Assembly (NCBI RefSeq): GCF_014203095.1
Contig: NZ_JACHIG010000012.1
Location: 1-64,000 of the forward strand
Reading direction: 5' to 3'
Length of the DNA stretch: 64,000 nucleotides
DNA from: Prosthecobacter vanneervenii
Lineage (GTDB): Bacteria > Verrucomicrobiota > Verrucomicrobiia > Verrucomicrobiales > Verrucomicrobiaceae
Part shown: piece by piece, positions 44,236 to 51,734 of the stretch
Numbering within the stretch: the stretch's first letter is position 1
Layout: the number at the start of each line of letters is the position of its first letter
Notes under the pieces: model-generated
The model's database searches: none
Told to the model about the DNA's origin: nothing
What the model saw: only the letters and a program-made list of their open reading frames with translations
Translations under genes and position numbers: made by a program

Positions 44236-45270
44236 TCAATTCCCGTCGCTGTGCCCCCAGCGGAAGTGCAGCGCCTCCACCTCGTCAATAACGGAGGAGG
44301 TGGTTGTTCGCACGCTGCCGTCTGCGACCAGATTGAGGAATGCCATGGCATCGCCAAATGGCACGCGCCCATCTTCAGCACCATAGTGAAGAATGATCCT
44401 GCCTATGCCTGCCATGTGCGCGGCGAGGATCTGCAGCAGCCCCATCAGCGTGCGGTTGCCACCGAAGGCACCGCAGCCCCACCAGCCGGTGTGGATTTCA
44501 ACATCGCTCGCTGGCACCTTCCCGCGCTGAGATTCAAGCCGGGCTGCAACAAATCCGTTGTACGCCGTTTGCAGAATATCCGTGATCTGCATGCGAGTGT
44601 AGGTGCCGGTGCCGGTCGGCGAAGAGATCGCCAGTATGTTTGAGGGAACCGCTGGTTTAAGCACCGTGAGCGCACTCATCACCTGCTCCAACGTGGCTTT
44701 GCCAAAGTCGTTCCCATACAGCGGGCTGAGGTTTGTGACCGCACCGCCAAAAAGACCTTCCAGCCAGCCACGCAACCCGGACTTGGCAGGTGCGGCCCTA
44801 CCAGCCAGATCCAGCACGCACTGTCGCGGCACATGAGCGACCAGCACCGGTGTGCTCACCCCATCGGCACGTGTAAGCGCTGGCAGTTCGTCATGCAGAA
44901 GCGCCTCTCGTATAGATCCCAAGATCGGATGTTCCATCACCTGCCATTCATCCTGCGCCATCAGGGGTGATCCATACGCAGCGAACAGACGCGGATCAGC
45001 AAAGTTCAGATGCCATACACCTGCATTTGAGGTGCTGTAGGTGAAGAAACCAGGCTCAGCCCTCACTGTGCAGCTCCCAAGCCTCACCTCTTCCGGCAGC
45101 AGCCCCATGCTCCAGCGTGTGAGATGAACGCGCCCCTGCGGATGCCCGCCTTCCTCAAGCACACGTTTGTAAACGGCTTGCTTGTGCGCATGCCGCCACA
45201 CCGGAGGAAAATCTGCCGCCAGTTGCGCGGCATCCCATTCCATTTCTTGAAGCAAAGCAGGTTGGTTCAT
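44236..45270 (-). CDS. PARG-like (poly-ADP-ribose glycohydrolase related) protein
   Basis: The 344-aa protein has near its C-terminus HTGWWGCGAFGGNRTLMGLLQILAA-type sequence, very close to the TGNWGCGAFGGD segment of eukaryotic PARG. Upstream lies FADPRLFAAYGSPLMAQDEWQVMEHP, at the place of the PARG signature loop with catalytic glutamates; QDEW stands for QEE and the GGG stretch is altered. PARG removes ADP-ribose chains or units. The start is set at 45270, 35 bp after the macrodomain stop; the frame is open to 45357 inside that gene. Confidence 0.68.
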   Translation of the reverse strand: MNQPALLQEMEWDAAQLAADFPPVWRHAHKQAVYKRVLEEGGHPQGRVHLTRWSMGLLPEEVRLGSCTVRAEPGFFTYSTSNAGVWHLNFADPRLFAAYGSPLMAQDEWQVMEHPILGSIREALLHDELPALTRADGVSTPVLVAHVPRQCVLDLAGRAAPAKSGLRGWLEGLFGGAVTNLSPLYGNDFGKATLEQVMSALTVLKPAVPSNILAISSPTGTGTYTRMQITDILQTAYNGFVAARLESQRGKVPASDVEIHTGWWGCGAFGGNRTLMGLLQILAAHMAGIGRIILHYGAEDGRVPFGDAMAFLNLVADGSVRTTTSSVIDEVEALHFRWGHSDGN

Positions 45271-45305
45271 GGCTGCGACATCAGTTCGAATGGGAGTCCA
45301 TGCTT

Positions 45306-45812
45306 TTATGCGATCAGCTTTTGATAGATGTCCAAAAACTTCCGGCCGATGCAGCAAAACACCACCCTCTTGATTGACGAGGGACGAGCCACGAAATCAC
45401 GCACCGTTTTCACGGCTATGTCCGCTGCCTGCTCATATGGGAACCGAAAAGCGCCTGTTGAGATGGCCGGAAATGCAATGCTATTCAGCTCGTACTCCGC
45501 AGCGAGCGTCAGCGAGTTTTCGTAGCAGGCGCGAAGCAAATCTGGCTCCCCTTCACCTCCACCGTGCCAAATCGGACCCACCGTATGGATGACATGCCGA
45601 GCTTTCAGTCGGTAGCCTTTCGTTATCTTTGCTTCCCCCGTTTCACAGCCCTTGAGAGCACGGCATTCCGTCAGCAGCATAGGCCCTGCCGCATCATGAA
45701 TGGCACCATCCACCCCGCCGCCGCCGAGGAGGGAGGAGTTGGCGGCGTTGACGATGGCATCGACATCGAGGGTGGTAATGTCGGCCTGGAGGGCTACAAG
45801 AGTGGTTTTCAT
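45306..45812 (-). CDS. Macrodomain protein (MacroD-type ADP-ribosyl hydrolase)
   Basis: The 168-aa protein is a single macrodomain: [30 protein letters not shown] and ISTGAFRFP are the ligand loops of MacroD/YmdB-type enzymes. These remove ADP-ribose from acidic residues or nucleic acid ends, or deacetylate O-acetyl-ADP-ribose. It overlaps the kptA stop by 4 bp (start 45812). KptA releases a cyclic-phosphate form of ADP-ribose, a compound macrodomains can process, which makes the adjacency meaningful. Confidence 0.95.
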   Translation of the reverse strand: MKTTLVALQADITTLDVDAIVNAANSSLLGGGGVDGAIHDAAGPMLLTECRALKGCETGEAKITKGYRLKARHVIHTVGPIWHGGGEGEPDLLRACYENSLTLAAEYELNSIAFPAISTGAFRFPYEQAADIAVKTVRDFVARPSSIKRVVFCCIGRKFLDIYQKLIA

Positions 45813-46360
45813 GAATGAGGGAAGCGAATGAATTTCACCGGCACCTGCTCCACGAGCCACACGCCGTTGGTGCTGCGGTAGAAGGTGTGGCCAGCATCGT
45901 GCATGGCAGTGGCCAGGATGGTGAGGAGCACGGGTTTGCCATGACGTGCGCCGACGTCCATCGTCATCTTGGTTTCGCCGGAGAGATGAACGTGATGGCG
46001 CTGCATCTTGAGCAAGCCCTGAGTGCGGATGGAGTCGAGGAAGCGGGTGGCGGTGCCATGGTAAAGGACATTGGGCGGTACCTGCGGCTCGTAGGCGAGA
46101 TCAATCTCCACCGAGTGGCCCTGACATGCGCGGATGCGGGTACCGTCTGGGCTGAACTCGAAACGCTTTTTCGCGTTCGTGTCCACGATGTGCTGCAACT
46201 GCTCGCGGGTGATGGGACGTCTTGCCTTGGCGCAGCCACGCAGCAGCTCTTCCACGCATGTCCATCCGGCGGAATCGAGGGTCAGAAAGGCCGTTTCAGG
46301 TTGATGACGCAGCACCAGGCTGAGAAACTTGCTGGCGCGGGTTGTTTGGGCGGGGTTCAT
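45809..46360 (-). CDS. kptA: RNA 2'-phosphotransferase KptA/Tpt1
   Basis: The 183-aa protein has the KptA/Tpt1 motifs: [13 protein letters not shown] (catalytic Arg-His), [21 protein letters not shown] and [15 protein letters not shown] (late NAD-binding region). The family uses NAD to remove a 2'-phosphate from RNA and gives ADP-ribose 1'',2''-cyclic phosphate; some members also cap 5'-phosphate RNA or DNA with ADP-ribose. Start 46360 overlaps the preceding ARH gene by 4 bp; the frame is open further upstream only inside that gene. Confidence 0.93.
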   Translation of the reverse strand: MNPAQTTRASKFLSLVLRHQPETAFLTLDSAGWTCVEELLRGCAKARRPITREQLQHIVDTNAKKRFEFSPDGTRIRACQGHSVEIDLAYEPQVPPNVLYHGTATRFLDSIRTQGLLKMQRHHVHLSGETKMTMDVGARHGKPVLLTILATAMHDAGHTFYRSTNGVWLVEQVPVKFIRFPHS

Positions 46361-47283
46361 TGAAATTCTAAATTGAGTGGTTCGCGGGATGCGAGCCACT
46401 CGGCTGGGATGCCAGCGTGGCCTGTGGAAAGGGCTACCAGGCTGCCAACGATGGCGCAGTTGGTGTCCATATCGCCATAGACTGACACTGCCGCCCACAG
46501 GGCTTCGGCATAATCATCGGAATGACGGCAGGCACACCACAGGCAAAAAGGCACTGTGTCAGAGGAGATTACCTGTGAGCCGTTGCCGAGAATCAACGCC
46601 GCGGTCTTGGGCGACAGCTCATGTGGCAATGTCAGCGCCTTTTTAAGCCTCCAGTAAGTTTCCGTTTGGGGCAGATTGGCCAGCACAAAACGGATCATCT
46701 CGAGCTCTTGCGGTCTTGAGGTGTCACGCTGCGCAACCATCCAGGCGGCTGCGAGCGCCACGGCTATTGCGCCAGTCTGACCATCCTCGTGCGAATGGGT
46801 GACTTGGGCAGATTTGCGGGCATGCGAGATCACCATCTGCAGATCATCCGCAAAATAGGCACCTATGGGCGCGGCGCGCATCGCACCACCATTGCCGCAA
46901 GAGCCTTCACCATCAAAGACACGACCTGCAGCCTCCCGCCAGGCCACGCCTTCACCAATCGCCTGCAAGATGCCACGAGCAGTGCCGCCGTAGCCGCGAT
47001 CCGGCTCTCTGGCATACTCCTTGGCAAACTCTTTTGCAAGCCAGTCAGGCTCTATTGCCCGATGCTTCTGCAAGCAACGCGTGACGGCGACTCCCATCAC
47101 GGTGTCGTCTGTGTAGAACCACGGAGGCGGTGGAATGAAGCGTCCTTCCAGCCGTTGATCAGCCGTAACAGCGGTGACAAAGAAAAAACTCTGTCCAAAA
47201 GCATCCCCCACGGACAAGCCGTCGAGCGAGAGCAGTGCGCGCTGAAGGCGCTGATCGTGGTCTGACTGATTATCGGCATTCAT
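46357..47283 (-). CDS. ADP-ribosylglycohydrolase (ARH/DraG family), copy 2
   Basis: The 308-aa protein has the binuclear Mg site of the family: GDAFGQ near residue 27, FYTDDTVM (TDDT motif) and a C-terminal YGDMDTNC (DxDT motif). All ligands look intact. It would hydrolyse ADP-ribose from protein or nucleic acid targets. Start 47283 overlaps the previous ARH gene by 4 bp. It is clearly different in sequence from the neighbouring ARH, so this is not a recent tandem copy. Confidence 0.92.
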   Translation of the reverse strand: MNADNQSDHDQRLQRALLSLDGLSVGDAFGQSFFFVTAVTADQRLEGRFIPPPPWFYTDDTVMGVAVTRCLQKHRAIEPDWLAKEFAKEYAREPDRGYGGTARGILQAIGEGVAWREAAGRVFDGEGSCGNGGAMRAAPIGAYFADDLQMVISHARKSAQVTHSHEDGQTGAIAVALAAAWMVAQRDTSRPQELEMIRFVLANLPQTETYWRLKKALTLPHELSPKTAALILGNGSQVISSDTVPFCLWCACRHSDDYAEALWAAVSVYGDMDTNCAIVGSLVALSTGHAGIPAEWLASREPLNLEFQ

Positions 47284-48221
47284 AGAGTTGAAAATTTTTG
47301 TTCGAACTTGGTGATCAGCTCCCGCAGTTCTTGCTGGCGTGGCAATGCGAGCCGCCATTCGGCAGGGATGGCATCGAAGCCATAGGCGATGCCGGCCAGA
47401 CCACCGGCTACGCAGCCGGTGGTGTCGGTGTCGTCGCCGAGGTTCACTGCTTTGAGGGCGCAGTCTGAGAAGTTGTTTGTGGTGAGCAGGCACCAGAGAG
47501 AGGCGGTGAGGGTCTCCATGACATAGCCGCCTGAGTGAATGTGGAGTTCAGGCTCCGAAGCGAGATCCTTGCGAAGAAGGGTGCGGAAAGTGCCGAGTTC
47601 CTCCGCATCTGCATAGAGATGCTGGAAAGCCTCCTGAGCTGCAACCAGAGACGCAGCCGCTGACTCACCACGCACCAGACCGCGAACGACCAGTCCGTAA
47701 AAGACACAGGCCATCTTGGAACGTGCATGCCCGTGAGTGATGGCTGAGGCTTGCTCAATGCGACTGACGAAAATTTCGTCAGGGAGACACAGACTGGCCA
47801 GCACCACTGGCAGGATGCGCATGAGCGAGCCGTTGCCATTGTCGTAGAGTCCGCTGCCTCCGGCTTGCACTGCTGGGATGTCATGACGGATACGGAGAAG
47901 CGCCTGACGGGTGGCAATGCCAATGTCAAAGACCAACCCGCGCGCCGCCCAGTGCCCGAGCTCAAACCATTGAAGGAAGCGCTCGCCCATGTCCTGCGGA
48001 TTGAAGCCGTCTTTTTCCACCAGGCTTTCAGCCGCACAGAGCAGCAGAGAGCCGTCATCGCTCCAGGTTCCAGGCAGTTGGCCGTGCGCACCACCGCCGC
48101 GCATGCCCATGACAGGATCTTTCTGCCGCGCCTCACGCGGGGCAAATTCTACGGGGACGCCCAGGGCGTCTCCGACCAGCGAGCCGTAGAGGCCGCCGAG
48201 TATGTGTTTTTCCTTGTTCAT
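47280..48221 (-). CDS. ADP-ribosylglycohydrolase (ARH/DraG family), copy 1
   Basis: The 313-aa protein begins LGGLYGSLVGDALGVPVEF, the family start, and ends its core with LGDDTDTTGCVAGGLAGIAYG (C-terminal metal motif). The middle metal motif reads WSDDGS in place of TDDT; the two Asp are kept but the flanking Thr are changed. It is expected to remove ADP-ribose from a substrate. It overlaps the genes on both sides by 4 bp. Confidence 0.93.
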   Translation of the reverse strand: MNKEKHILGGLYGSLVGDALGVPVEFAPREARQKDPVMGMRGGGAHGQLPGTWSDDGSLLLCAAESLVEKDGFNPQDMGERFLQWFELGHWAARGLVFDIGIATRQALLRIRHDIPAVQAGGSGLYDNGNGSLMRILPVVLASLCLPDEIFVSRIEQASAITHGHARSKMACVFYGLVVRGLVRGESAAASLVAAQEAFQHLYADAEELGTFRTLLRKDLASEPELHIHSGGYVMETLTASLWCLLTTNNFSDCALKAVNLGDDTDTTGCVAGGLAGIAYGFDAIPAEWRLALPRQQELRELITKFEQKFSTL

Positions 48222-48859
48222 AGGTCGATGCCCACCGCAAGTGCGGCAGAGGTGGAGTGAGGACGATAAATTTCTTCGCAGGGCGTTTGCAGTGCTTGGA
48301 AGCCATTCTTGAGATTCTCCCGCTGCTCGATGACCAAGGGAGTGATGTCTTCAATGCTGATCAGCTCGCTTTGACCGTATCGGTGCAGTGTATCTCCACG
48401 CAGCCCCAGCTGGACAGCGCGCCGTTCAAGACAAGCACCCTGGGGGTCGTGGTCCGGATCCCATTGAAGACGAACATCCGATTGCGAGACTGCCTCCTGC
48501 CACTTTTCGTGAGCGTCAAAGCGACTGGCGGCGAAAGATGATGCCACTGAAGCTTCGAGGATTTCGTCGAAAAAGGTACGTTTCACGCGCACCGCCAGAA
48601 TATGCTCCTGGCCCTCCTTCGATGCCCAACCCGAACGAAACATCATCCAAAGAAAATTGGGTTTGATCCAACTCATACGCGAAAAGCTGAACTCGCCACC
48701 AAAGCGCTGATGCTCGACAGCGAAGCGAGCGATGGCCGGACGATAAGCCTGATAGACCACGATCGAATCGTCATCGAACTGCGCCATGATGTGGCGACCT
48801 GATTGCGGCCATGCCTGAGCCTGCCCGGCATAGGATGTGATTTTCAAACTTGTTTTCAT
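48218..48859 (-). CDS. DUF4291 family protein
   Basis: The 213-aa protein carries the DUF4291 signature: AQFDDDSIVVYQAYRP, then FSFSRMSWIKPNFLWMMFRSGWA and GQEHILAVRV. Function of the family is unknown. Start 48859 overlaps the NADAR stop by 4 bp. Because it lies between NADAR and ADP-ribosylglycohydrolase genes, a link to NAD or ADP-ribose chemistry is likely, but no catalytic motif can be assigned from sequence alone. Confidence 0.85.
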   Translation of the reverse strand: MKTSLKITSYAGQAQAWPQSGRHIMAQFDDDSIVVYQAYRPAIARFAVEHQRFGGEFSFSRMSWIKPNFLWMMFRSGWASKEGQEHILAVRVKRTFFDEILEASVASSFAASRFDAHEKWQEAVSQSDVRLQWDPDHDPQGACLERRAVQLGLRGDTLHRYGQSELISIEDITPLVIEQRENLKNGFQALQTPCEEIYRPHSTSAALAVGIDL

Positions 48860-49428
48860 TGTGTTGTCCCTTGAAGCCTTTCCCGCACTTCCATGAGGGC
48901 AAACCCCAGGAGGTTCAGGCCTTTCCAAAACTGAGGCTTTTCTGCATTGTCATCCGTGGCCAACATCCCGATGCCCCAAATGCGATCATATGGGCTGGCT
49001 TCGACGAGAACTCGATCACCAGTCTGAAGCAGAAAAATTTTCAGCTCCTCATGTTGGGCGAATTTCGCTCCGTTACCGCGCACGACAATATCCCACCGAT
49101 GCTGCAACCACGTTCGGTCATCGAAATTGGCCACCTGCCGCCCAAGCTTCTTGGCTATGGCCGGACTCTTGGCGGCGACGATTTTTGAGAGTGTGGCGTC
49201 ATCATGGAAAAGCCGCGCCTTTTCTGCCATCATGTAGTGCTCGGCAGTAGCGTAACGTATACCGTCGACATCGAATGGATGCCCGGCCCACCACTGGCTG
49301 AAGCACGACTTCGTCACAGACCCGTCTTTCGATGGAGTATGTCCCCAGAAAAAAGCCCACTTGGGACGCCATCCCTTCTGCATTGCCTGGCTGAGTTCGG
49401 TCTGTGTCCGCGGTAATGTCGTTTTCAT
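48856..49428 (-). CDS. NADAR (YbiA/DUF1768) family protein
   Basis: The 190-aa protein has the NADAR pattern: [29 protein letters not shown] and WGIG near the end, with the conserved Trp/Glu/His residues. NADAR proteins act on N-glycosidic bonds; members remove ADP-ribose from guanine in DNA, and YbiA-type members act in riboflavin-linked metabolism. Second gene of the operon, with 4-bp overlaps on both sides. Confidence 0.93.
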   Translation of the reverse strand: MKTTLPRTQTELSQAMQKGWRPKWAFFWGHTPSKDGSVTKSCFSQWWAGHPFDVDGIRYATAEHYMMAEKARLFHDDATLSKIVAAKSPAIAKKLGRQVANFDDRTWLQHRWDIVVRGNGAKFAQHEELKIFLLQTGDRVLVEASPYDRIWGIGMLATDDNAEKPQFWKGLNLLGFALMEVRERLQGTTQ

Positions 49429-50120
49429 ATCTCGAAAAGGAATCCCTTCTTCTTGAGCTTCTCGTACCGCACGGGATCGAAGCGGAAGAGCTGGGCGGGG
49501 CGGTGGGTGCCTTCGCGGTGGGTTTCTTTGAGGGGGACGAGGAGGTCGTGGCTGAGGACTTTTTTGCGGAAGTTGCGCTTGTCGAGCGGGGTGCCGAGGA
49601 CGCTCTCGTAGAGGCGCTGGAGCTGGGTGAGGGTGAACTTGGGGGGGAGGAGCTCGAAGCCGACGGGCTCGTAGCGGAGCTTTCCACGGAGGCGCGCGAG
49701 GGCGGTGGCGAAGATCTCGGCGTGGTCAAAGGCGAGCGGGGGGAGGTCTGAGACGGGGAACCAGCGGGCCTCGGCGGCGTCCGTGGAGGCGGCGGTGGTG
49801 TGATCGGCGGGTTTGGTCAGGGCGTAGTAGGCGACGCTGACGACGCGCTCGCGCGGGTCGCGGTCCACGGTGCCAAAGGTGTAGAGCTGCTCGAGGAAGA
49901 CGGTGGAGAGATTGGTCTCCTCCTCCAGCTCGCGGCGGGCGGCTTCGTCGAGGGTTTCCTCCACGCGGACGAAGCCGCCGGGGAGAGCCCAGTGGTCTTT
50001 GAAGGGGGCGAGGCCGCGGCGGATGAGGAGGACCTGCAGGGCGGCCTGTGTGCTGTCGAAGCCGAAGACGACGCAGTCCACGGTGAGCGCGGCGCGCGGG
50101 TATTCATAAGTGTGTTTCAC
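49425..50120 (-). CDS. nrtR: NrtR-like Nudix transcriptional regulator
   Basis: The 231-aa protein has a Nudix domain (about 8-145) with Nudix box [20 protein letters not shown] and a C-terminal winged helix (about 155-231) with [26 protein letters not shown], the NrtR hallmark. NrtR represses NAD salvage genes and releases DNA on binding ADP-ribose. The box looks catalytically complete, so ADP-ribose hydrolysis is possible too. The start must be GTG 50120: an in-frame TAA lies 27 bp upstream with no other start between. It heads the 12-gene operon. Confidence 0.92.
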   Translation of the reverse strand: MKHTYEYPRAALTVDCVVFGFDSTQAALQVLLIRRGLAPFKDHWALPGGFVRVEETLDEAARRELEEETNLSTVFLEQLYTFGTVDRDPRERVVSVAYYALTKPADHTTAASTDAAEARWFPVSDLPPLAFDHAEIFATALARLRGKLRYEPVGFELLPPKFTLTQLQRLYESVLGTPLDKRNFRKKVLSHDLLVPLKETHREGTHRPAQLFRFDPVRYEKLKKKGFLFEI

Positions 50121-50147
50121 ACACGAAGTAATGTGTGTTTTTTACAC
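50110..50147. promoter_or_regulatory. Tandem NrtR-type operators
   Basis: Two palindromes, GTGTG-TTT-CACAC (50110-50122) and GTGT-TTTTT-ACAC (50135-50147), sit in direct repeats whose minus-strand left half is ACTTCGTGT. They cover the GTG start of nrtR and the DNA just before it. NrtR sites in other bacteria are also GTGT/ACAC-type palindromes, so autoregulation of the operon is likely. Confidence 0.68.
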
Positions 50148-50366
50148 GAAGTCAAGGATGGGATTTTTGGAAGGGAGGAAGTTGTCCGGTTGGCTGCGAC
50201 TGGGTGTGGGCGGTTTGGGGCGTGGTGAGGGGCGGGGCCGTTCGGTTCTCAGTTGCGGCGCAACTGAGCTACTTTGCTGGCGCGTGTTGAGCGGCCTGGG
50301 AGGAGGAGGAAGGTGAGAGAAAGAGGATGCTGTGGATGATGCGGCGCTTTGGAGAGGGCGGGGCGG

Positions 50367-50406
50367 ATGGGTCGAGGACGAGTTCGAGTAGGAGGACGAG
50401 GACGAG
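50367..50406 (-). repeat. Dispersed intergenic repeat, copy C
   Basis: On the minus strand this carries the same CCTACTCGAACTCGTCC core as copy A, with matching flanks over about 35 bp. It lies between nrtR and asd, 33 kb away from copies A and B. Confidence 0.6.
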
Positions 50407-50418
50407 ACGAGGCCGCGA

Positions 50419-50451
50419 GGGAGGAGGAGTATGAGTAGGAGGAAGAGGAGG
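50419..50451 (-). repeat. Diverged copy D of the dispersed repeat
   Basis: The minus strand reads CCTCCTACTCATACTCCTCC, matching the core with several substitutions. It lies 13 bp from copy C in the same orientation. Confidence 0.4.
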
Positions 50452-50561
50452 ATTGGGGGGCTGCGCCCCCCAGGGCTTACCCGGTCCTTGCATCCATGCC
50501 GGGAGGGGGTAGTATCGCGGCCCCCTTGAACCAACCCCATCGTTAGAACCGTTAGAATATC

Positions 50562-51587
50562 ATGAGCACCCTGAAGAATGTCGCCATCGTCGGAGCCACA
50601 GGCGCTGTGGGCGCGGAGATGATCCGCTGCCTGGAAGAGCGCAAGTTTCCCGTGGGCCAGCTGACCCTCCTCGCCTCCGCACGTAGCGCCGGGAAGAAGC
50701 TGAAGTTCAAAGGTGAAGACATCACCATCCAGGAGCTGACGCCGGATTCCTTCAAGGGCATCGACATCGCGCTGTTCAGCGCGGGTGGCGGCATTTCGCG
50801 CGATTTTGCCCCGCATGCGGTGAAGGCCGGTGCGGTGGTGGTGGACAATTCCTCCTTCTTCCGCCAGGACCCGAACGTGCCGCTGGTGGTGCCGGAGATC
50901 AATGCTGCCGATGTGAAGAACCACAAGGGCATCATCGCGAATCCGAACTGCACCACGGCGATCTCCCTGATGGCGCTGTATCCGCTGCACCAGGCCTTTG
51001 GTGTGAAGCGCATTTTTGCCTCCAGCTACCAGGCAGTGTCCGGCACGGGCGCGCAGGCGATTGAGGAACTGGCGAACCAGTCCCGCGAGTGGGCGAGTGA
51101 AAACCGCGCCTGGGATGCGGCAAAGCTGGACAGCAAGCCGCATGTGTACCCGCACCAGATCGCCTTCAACGCGATCCCGCACGTGGATTCATTCCTCGAC
51201 TCCGGCTACACCAAGGAGGAGATGAAGATGGAGAACGAGGGCCGCAAAATCATGCACCACGACAAATTCCGTGCGTCTGTGACCTGCGTGCGCATTCCCG
51301 TCTTCCGCGCGCACAGCATCGCCATCAGCGCCGAATTTGAGAAGCCGGTGACCGTGGCCGCAGCACGTGAAGTCCTGAGCAAGGCCCCTGGCCTGGACGT
51401 GCTGGATGATCCGGCTGCCAAGCAGTACCCGCTGGCGCTGGACATCGCCGGTCGTGACAACTGCGCCGTGGGCCGCCTGCGCCTGGACTGCGCGCTGGAC
51501 AACGGCCTGTGCTTCTGGGTGGTGGGTGACCAGCTCCTGAAAGGCGCGGCGCTGAATGCAGTGCAGATTGCCGAGTGCCTGCTGTGA
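50562..51587 (+). CDS. asd: Aspartate-semialdehyde dehydrogenase
   Basis: The 341-aa enzyme reduces aspartyl phosphate to aspartate semialdehyde for lysine, methionine, threonine and diaminopimelate synthesis. It has VAIVGATGAVGAEM (NADP loop), catalytic C130 in NPNCTT, SSYQAVSGTGAQ and the second-half RIPVFRAHS with active-site Arg/His. Length is normal. It stands alone with its own terminator. Confidence 0.97.
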   Translation: MSTLKNVAIVGATGAVGAEMIRCLEERKFPVGQLTLLASARSAGKKLKFKGEDITIQELTPDSFKGIDIALFSAGGGISRDFAPHAVKAGAVVVDNSSFFRQDPNVPLVVPEINAADVKNHKGIIANPNCTTAISLMALYPLHQAFGVKRIFASSYQAVSGTGAQAIEELANQSREWASENRAWDAAKLDSKPHVYPHQIAFNAIPHVDSFLDSGYTKEEMKMENEGRKIMHHDKFRASVTCVRIPVFRAHSIAISAEFEKPVTVAAAREVLSKAPGLDVLDDPAAKQYPLALDIAGRDNCAVGRLRLDCALDNGLCFWVVGDQLLKGAALNAVQIAECLL

Positions 51588-51638
51588 TGAGCAGCCTGCT
51601 CCTTTGAGTCAAGGGGCAGAGAAAACAGCCATTTGATG

Positions 51639-51673
51639 ACCGGGGCGGACCCAAAGTCCGCCCCGGTTCTTTT
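51639..51673 (+). terminator. asd terminator
   Basis: A 12-bp stem, ACCGGGGCGGAC (51639-51650) with GTCCGCCCCGGT (51656-51667), is followed by TCTTTT. It lies 52 bp after asd. Confidence 0.93.
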
Positions 51674-51734
51674 ATGGATTTTATAAATTTTAGGTGACCG
51701 GATAAATCGCGAGGGTAAATTTTCAGCCTCTTGC

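Larger units (their letters stand above)
50158..50561. other. Intergenic region before asd
   Basis: No gene. It holds a CTCAGTTGC/GCAACTGAG hairpin (50248-50268), the inverted copies of the dispersed repeat, a GGGGGGC/GCCCCCC hairpin (50455-50472) and the doubled octamer CGTTAGAA (about 50540-50557) just before asd. Confidence 0.5.

Noticed and set aside
41227..50157. DarTG-type toxin-antitoxin locus
   Set aside because: A macrodomain and NADAR are present, but no DarT (DUF4433)-like toxin was found, and the gene set is far larger than a toxin-antitoxin pair.
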